64,000 nt of DNA from Bacteroidales bacterium. Lineage in GTDB: Bacteria > Bacteroidota > Bacteroidia > Bacteroidales > P3. Position numbers and translations under genes: made by a program. Shown in pieces: positions 59,829-64,000 of this stretch. The notes under the pieces were generated by a model. The model did not search any database, was not told where the DNA came from, and saw only the letters and a program-made list of their open reading frames with translations. Location of the stretch: the NCBI GenBank assembly GCA_017960475.1, contig JAGCZH010000023.1, positions 1 through 64,000 on the forward strand, given 5' to 3'. Within the stretch, counting starts at the first letter, position 1. Each line of letters begins with the position of its first letter.

Positions 59829-61418
59829 TCACAAACTCTTACTGCACTCCTCCACAAAACTCAAGAACAGAGGATGCGGATTGAGAACAGTGCTGGAGTA
59901 TTCGGGGTGGAACTGAGTGCCGACAAACCAACGGTGAGTGGGAATCTCTACAACCTCAACAAGATTGCTCTCAGGGTTTACGCCGACACATTGCATACCA
60001 TTCTTCTCATATTCCTCCTTGTAGTTGTTGTTGAATTCGTAACGGTGGCGGTGGCGTTCGCTGATTTTAAGAGTGCCATAAATACCTGCCACACGACTGC
60101 CTTCGCGGAGCTCGCAACTGTAAGCGCCAAGACGCATAGTGCCGCCCATATTGGTCACCGACTTCTGCTCTTCCATAAGGTCAATGACATTGTGTTTTGT
60201 GTCCGCATCCATCTCGCTTGAGTTGGCATCTTTGTAGCCCAATACGTTACGGGCAAATTCAATTACCATCATCTGCATTCCCAAACAAACGCCGAATGTC
60301 GGGATGTTGTTTTTGCGGGCATACTCGACAGCCACTATTTTCCCCTCAATGCCACGCTGTCCGAATCCGGGACAGACCATAATACCTGCAACGCCGGACA
60401 GTTTCTCGGCAACATTCTCCTTTGAGAGGTTCTCACTGTTGATGAAGTCGATTCTGACCTTCACATGATTGTATATTCCAGCGAGCGACAGACTTTCGCG
60501 AATGCTTTTGTAAGCATCCTGAAGGTCATATTTGCCAACCAGCCCCACATGGACCTCCTTGGTGGCGGTACGCTGAAGTTCGAGGAAACGGTGCCATCCC
60601 TCCATCTCGGGTGTCTCGCCGACAGGAACTCCAAATTTTCGCAACAATGCGGCATCAAGTCCTTGACGTTGCATGTTAACGGGAACCTCATAGATGCTCG
60701 GCATATCTTCGCTCTGAACGACACACTCGAGATCGACATTGCAGAACGATGCCACTTTCTGACGTATACCGTCGGAAAGGTGCTTCTCGGTGCGAAGCAC
60801 AAGCACATCAGGCTGGATACCGGCTCCTTGCATCTCCTTCACAGAGTGTTGTGTAGGTTTGGTCTTGAGTTCGTCAGCGGCTTTGAGATAGGGCACATAA
60901 GTCAGATGCACGCTGACGGCGCGGTTGCCAAGTTCCCATTTAAGCTGACGGATAGCCTCCAGGAAAGGAGCTGACTCAATATCACCTATCGTGCCGCCGA
61001 TTTCAGATATGACAAAGTCCACAACATCATCGTTATGCATAATACGTCGCTTTATCTCATCGGTGATATGAGGCACAACCTGTATTGTCTTGCCCAAATA
61101 GTCACCTCGGCGTTCCTTGTCTATCACAGCCTTGTATATTTTACCGGTGGTGACAGAATTGGCGCTGGTGGTGCGTATGCCTGTGAAACGCTCGTAATGG
61201 CCAAGATCGAGATCGGTCTCCATGCCGTCAACAGTCACATAGCATTCGCCATGCTCATAAGGGTTTAGCGTCCCTGGGTCAATATTAATGTAGGGATCGA
61301 ATTTCTGTATTGTGATTGTGTAGCCGCGGGCTTGAAGCAGCTTGCCGATACTGGCTGAAATAATGCCCTTTCCGAGGGAGGAAACAACGCCTCCAGTCAC
61401 AAATATATACCGTGTCAT
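59829..61418 (-). CDS. pyrG: CTP synthase
   Basis: The 529-residue enzyme makes CTP from UTP, ATP and glutamine. The synthetase domain (1-265) has TGGVVSSLGKGI at residues 8-19 and KFDPYINIDPGTLNP near 39; the glutamine amidotransferase domain (about 290-529) has the nucleophile Cys378 in GVCLGMQ and the His504/Glu506 pair in HPEYSS. Length and order are standard. It lies downstream of the TonB/DUF4249 pair on the same strand but is separated from it by 152 bp upstream of that receptor's start, so pyrG is transcribed first. Confidence 0.96.
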   Translation of the reverse strand: MTRYIFVTGGVVSSLGKGIISASIGKLLQARGYTITIQKFDPYINIDPGTLNPYEHGECYVTVDGMETDLDLGHYERFTGIRTTSANSVTTGKIYKAVIDKERRGDYLGKTIQVVPHITDEIKRRIMHNDDVVDFVISEIGGTIGDIESAPFLEAIRQLKWELGNRAVSVHLTYVPYLKAADELKTKPTQHSVKEMQGAGIQPDVLVLRTEKHLSDGIRQKVASFCNVDLECVVQSEDMPSIYEVPVNMQRQGLDAALLRKFGVPVGETPEMEGWHRFLELQRTATKEVHVGLVGKYDLQDAYKSIRESLSLAGIYNHVKVRIDFINSENLSKENVAEKLSGVAGIMVCPGFGQRGIEGKIVAVEYARKNNIPTFGVCLGMQMMVIEFARNVLGYKDANSSEMDADTKHNVIDLMEEQKSVTNMGGTMRLGAYSCELREGSRVAGIYGTLKISERHRHRYEFNNNYKEEYEKNGMQCVGVNPESNLVEVVEIPTHRWFVGTQFHPEYSSTVLNPHPLFLSFVEECSKSL

Positions 61419-61533
61419 ATCTTGTTTATAGTATTAAGAATCAAACAAGTGTTGCTATAATAAAAATGGCTTTAAAAAATTAAATAACGTAATATAATCA
61501 AACAAAGTATGTACTATCGGGAAAAAAATAATA

Positions 61534-61541
61534 ACTTTGCT
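61534..61541 (+). promoter_or_regulatory. Bacteroides-type -7 promoter box for glnN
   Basis: TAACTTTG followed by C matches TAnnTTTG; the start near 61548 leaves an untranslated leader of about 112 nt. In it, TGTAGTC (61556-61562) can pair with GACTACA (61575-61581), a possible hairpin. Confidence 0.6.
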
Positions 61542-61659
61542 CTTTCATGCGGTTATGTAGTCATACTGTTATGAGACTACAAAATCGCTATAAATAAATC
61601 AGTTATACTAGTTATAATGTCTTTTTTTATTTATTCACTTTTCAATTTTTAATAAACAT

Positions 61660-63852
61660 ATGGATAGTAGTTTGCGTTTCCAGGTGGTTGAAGAAGCTTT
61701 CAAGAAGACACCACTTCAGGTAGAGATGCCTAAGGAGCGTCCATCCGAGTACTTTGGCAAATATGTGTTCACCAAGCAGAAAATGAGGAAATATCTGTCG
61801 GTGGAGGTCTATGACAAACTAATAGATGTTATTGACAAGGGAGCGCGTCTTGACCGCAGAATTGCCGACGACGTGGCTGCCGGTATGAAACAATGGGCCA
61901 TGGAGATGGGTGCAACCCATTACACCCATTGGTTCCAACCACTGACAGAAGGAACCGCGGAGAAACATGACGCCTTCGTGGAACACGACGGCAAGGGAGG
62001 TATGATGGAGGTTTTCACAGGGAAACTGCTTGTTCAGCAGGAACCTGACGCATCAAGTTTCCCTAACGGCGGTATCCGTAACACCTTCGAGGCGCGCGGA
62101 TATTCCGCATGGGACCCGACTAGTCCTGTTTTCATTATTGACGACACTCTCTGTATCCCGACAATATTCATTGCCTACACTGGTGAGGCCCTCGATTACA
62201 AAGCCCCGTTGTTGAGGGCCTTGCATGCCGTGGATGTTGCCGCAACCGATGTTTGCAGACTTTTCCACGACAATGTCACCAAAGTGCATGTGAACCTGGG
62301 CTGGGAACAAGAGTATTTCCTCGTAGACGAGGGGCTCTATTCAGCGCGTCCGGATCTGGTTCTTACTGGCAGGACACTCATGGGGCACGAGAGTGCCAAA
62401 AACCAGCAAATGGACGACCATTATTTTGGTACTATTCCAGACAGGGTACAGGCCTTTATGAAAGACTTGGAAGTTCAGGCTCTCCAACTGGCTATTCCTT
62501 GCAAAACACGCCATAACGAAGTGGCGCCCAATCAATTCGAATTGGCACCCATATATGAGGAGTGCAACCTGTCGGTTGACCACAATATGGTGCTGATGTC
62601 ACTGATGAAGAAGATTGCCCGCAAGCATGGCTTCCGATGTCTGCTTCACGAAAAACCATTTGACGGTATCAACGGAAGCGGGAAACATCAGAACTGGAGT
62701 CTTACAACCAATACAGGCATCTTACTCCATGCGCCAGGAAAGACACCTGAAGACAATTTGCGCTTTGTGGTCTTCATTGTTGAAACCCTTATGGCTGTAT
62801 ACCGCCATAACGGTCTGATGAAAGCCAGCATAATGAGTGCCACCAACGCTCATCGCCTTGGAGGTAACGAGGCGCCTCCAGCAATCATCAGCAGTTTCTT
62901 GGGCTCGCAACTCACCGAGCTGCTCAACCATATCGAAGAGTCTGACAAAAACGAACTCTTCACTCTTAAGGGGAAGAAGGGGATGCAATTAGACATCCCA
63001 CAGATTCCCGAACTGGTGGTAGACAATACCGACAGAAACCGGACCAGCCCCTTTGCTTTCACCGGCAACCGCTTCGAATTCCGTGCCCCTGGCACAGCCG
63101 CGAACTGCGCATGTGCAATGATTGTACTCAACACGGCAATGGCAGAGGCACTGCAGAGTTTCAGGCAGCGAGTCGACATGCGCATGTCTAAAGGTGAGAA
63201 CAAGGTGAGCGCCATTCTCGAAGTGTTGAAAGAAGATATCAAAATCTGCAAGCCGGTGCGTTTCGATGGCAACGGCTATTCGGAAGCCTGGGTTGAAGAG
63301 GCTGCACGGCGTGGATTAGACGTCGAAAACTCCTGTCCTGTTATTTTCGAGCACTATCTGGATGAATCATCTGTCAAGATGTTCGAGACAACACAGGTGA
63401 TGACGAGAAAAGAGTTAGAAGCCCGCAACGAGGTAAAATGGGAGATGTATGTAAAGACTGTTCAGATAGAGGCCCGAGTTATGGGCGACTTATCGATGAA
63501 CCACATCATTCCTGTGGCAACCCACTATCAGAGCAAGCTTATCAGGAACGTTCAGGGTATGAAGAATGTTTTTCCAAGTGAGAAGGCGGAAAAACTGTCT
63601 GCCCGCAACTTGAAACTCATAGAGGAGATAGCCGAGCGCACGGAACGCATAGAGCAGTTGGTCGAGGAACTGACAGATGCCCGTCGCGTGGCAAACAGGG
63701 TTGAGAACATTCATCAGCGCGCCATCGACTACCACGACACCGTATGTCCAAAAATGGATGCCATCAGGTATGAAATCGACCATCTTGAGATGATTGTGGA
63801 GGACGGACTATGGACACTGCCAAAGTACAGAGAACTGTTGTTTATACGATAA
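61660..63852 (+). CDS. glnN: glutamine synthetase type III
   Basis: The 730-residue protein is of the large GSIII class found in Bacteroidota, forming dodecamers that make glutamine from glutamate and ammonia with ATP. Hallmarks: THYTHWFQPLT and AEKHDAF (about 83-108), the metal and glutamate site VNLGWEQEYFLVD (about 210-222), NQFELAPIYEE, NGSGKHQNWS (about 344-353) and GSIII-specific LGGNEAPPA. No GlnR-type or adenylylation site is expected in this class. It has its own promoter box and a long leader; regulation by nitrogen status is likely but no site is proved. Confidence 0.95.
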   Translation: MDSSLRFQVVEEAFKKTPLQVEMPKERPSEYFGKYVFTKQKMRKYLSVEVYDKLIDVIDKGARLDRRIADDVAAGMKQWAMEMGATHYTHWFQPLTEGTAEKHDAFVEHDGKGGMMEVFTGKLLVQQEPDASSFPNGGIRNTFEARGYSAWDPTSPVFIIDDTLCIPTIFIAYTGEALDYKAPLLRALHAVDVAATDVCRLFHDNVTKVHVNLGWEQEYFLVDEGLYSARPDLVLTGRTLMGHESAKNQQMDDHYFGTIPDRVQAFMKDLEVQALQLAIPCKTRHNEVAPNQFELAPIYEECNLSVDHNMVLMSLMKKIARKHGFRCLLHEKPFDGINGSGKHQNWSLTTNTGILLHAPGKTPEDNLRFVVFIVETLMAVYRHNGLMKASIMSATNAHRLGGNEAPPAIISSFLGSQLTELLNHIEESDKNELFTLKGKKGMQLDIPQIPELVVDNTDRNRTSPFAFTGNRFEFRAPGTAANCACAMIVLNTAMAEALQSFRQRVDMRMSKGENKVSAILEVLKEDIKICKPVRFDGNGYSEAWVEEAARRGLDVENSCPVIFEHYLDESSVKMFETTQVMTRKELEARNEVKWEMYVKTVQIEARVMGDLSMNHIIPVATHYQSKLIRNVQGMKNVFPSEKAEKLSARNLKLIEEIAERTERIEQLVEELTDARRVANRVENIHQRAIDYHDTVCPKMDAIRYEIDHLEMIVEDGLWTLPKYRELLFIR

Positions 63853-63936
63853 AGGCGGGTTTACACTGTCAACCTATCAATAAGAGTATAGAGAAAGACG
63901 TAAGTGTAGTGATTTCAGTTAAAGGAAGGAATCGAG

Positions 63937-64000
63937 ATGTTTGATCAATCAAAGGAAATGCTGGTGAGAAAATTAATTATCATTGCTTTAATACCTTTTA
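63937..64000 (+). CDS. start of an exported or membrane protein, cut by the window edge
   Basis: An ATG at 63937 opens a frame to the window end reading MFDQSKEMLVRKLIIIALIPF, a basic n-region followed by a hydrophobic stretch like a signal peptide. AAAGGAAGG lies 7-15 bp upstream as a possible ribosome site. A second in-frame ATG at 63958 (MLVRKLIII) would give an even more typical signal. Too short to assign a family. Confidence 0.5.
   Translation, partial: MFDQSKEMLVRKLIIIALIPF

Noticed and set aside
1-64000. tRNA, rRNA, CRISPR array, integrase or toxin-antitoxin module
   Set aside because: Gaps over 70 bp were read on both strands: no tRNA cloverleaf, no spaced repeats and no integrase. 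The MORN-repeat protein carries an antitoxin name in some databases but has no toxin gene next to it.

Overview
The window looks like chromosome of an uncultured or little-studied member of the Bacteroidales (phylum Bacteroidota). Evidence: paired TonB-dependent receptors with carboxypeptidase-regulatory-like N-termini and a DUF4249 lipoprotein partner; a type IX secretion (T9SS type B) C-terminal sorting domain; a large GlnN-type (GSIII) glutamine synthetase; a DUF2723/GT117 membrane glycosyltransferase; an AtpB with the long exported N-terminal extension typical of the phylum; and several promoters of the Bacteroides type (-7 TAnnTTTG, sometimes -33 TTTG) instead of sigma70 boxes. No rRNA, tRNA or CRISPR array is visible. 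Most of the window is core or shell genome; the only mobile DNA is the right end of an IS3-family element at the left edge.

Layout. 1-1.8 kb: IS3-family remnant, then a cassette of a class I methyltransferase, a small membrane protein and a putative MptD-type ECF S component. 1.9-10.6 kb (minus strand): serine hydrolase lipoprotein, small beta-barrel, a helical-repeat exported protein, a PurF-like protein without the glutaminase cysteine, MtaB, a candidate small RNA on the opposite strand, a MORN-repeat protein and a small exported protein. 10.8-14.7 kb: TonB receptor and a catalytically degenerate M16 homologue. 14.7-18.3 kb (minus): glycosyltransferase, HddA, GmhA and HddC, i.e. most of the GDP-D-glycero-alpha-D-manno-heptose route. 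18.5-22.1 kb: lipoprotein HtrA protease, MATE exporter, DMT transporter. 22.1-26.8 kb (minus): the agmatine-to-putrescine pair AguA/AguB, an FGE-fold protein and SppA. 27.2-37.7 kb: S41 protease, anchored hypothetical, arginine deiminase, GT117, a small basic protein, an isolated atpB, and pgk. 37.7-43.4 kb: YgiQ radical SAM, MgtC, and a 1132-residue T9SS cargo. 43.5-47.8 kb (minus): HutH, zinc-ribbon coiled coil, Nif3-like, IspD. 48.1-56.3 kb: AsmA-like protein, TerB-DnaJ protein, U32 peptidase, RadA, exported hypothetical, Tat-type aldo/keto reductase with ferredoxin tail. 56.2-61.4 kb (minus): DUF4249 lipoprotein, TonB receptor, CTP synthase. 61.7-64 kb: GSIII and the first codons of an exported protein.

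Functional themes are cell-envelope building and quality control (heptose sugars, GT117, HtrA, SppA, S41, AsmA-like, TonB systems, T9SS), nitrogen and amino-acid metabolism (GSIII, HutH, arginine deiminase, AguA/AguB, CTP synthase) and tRNA modification or iron-sulfur enzymes (MtaB, YgiQ, U32).

The least explained items are the candidate ~97-nt RNA at about 8886-8982, the isolated atpB, the exact 11-bp tandem repeat AGCGGACTCAT at two loci 18 kb apart, pyrimidine-rich AACC tracts around many genes, a strong terminator ending two bases before the ygiQ start codon, and the repeat protein paired with the cysteine-less PurF paralogue. Nothing seen amounts to a clearly new defence or mobile system. 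All functions are assigned by reading the sequence; no database search was run.
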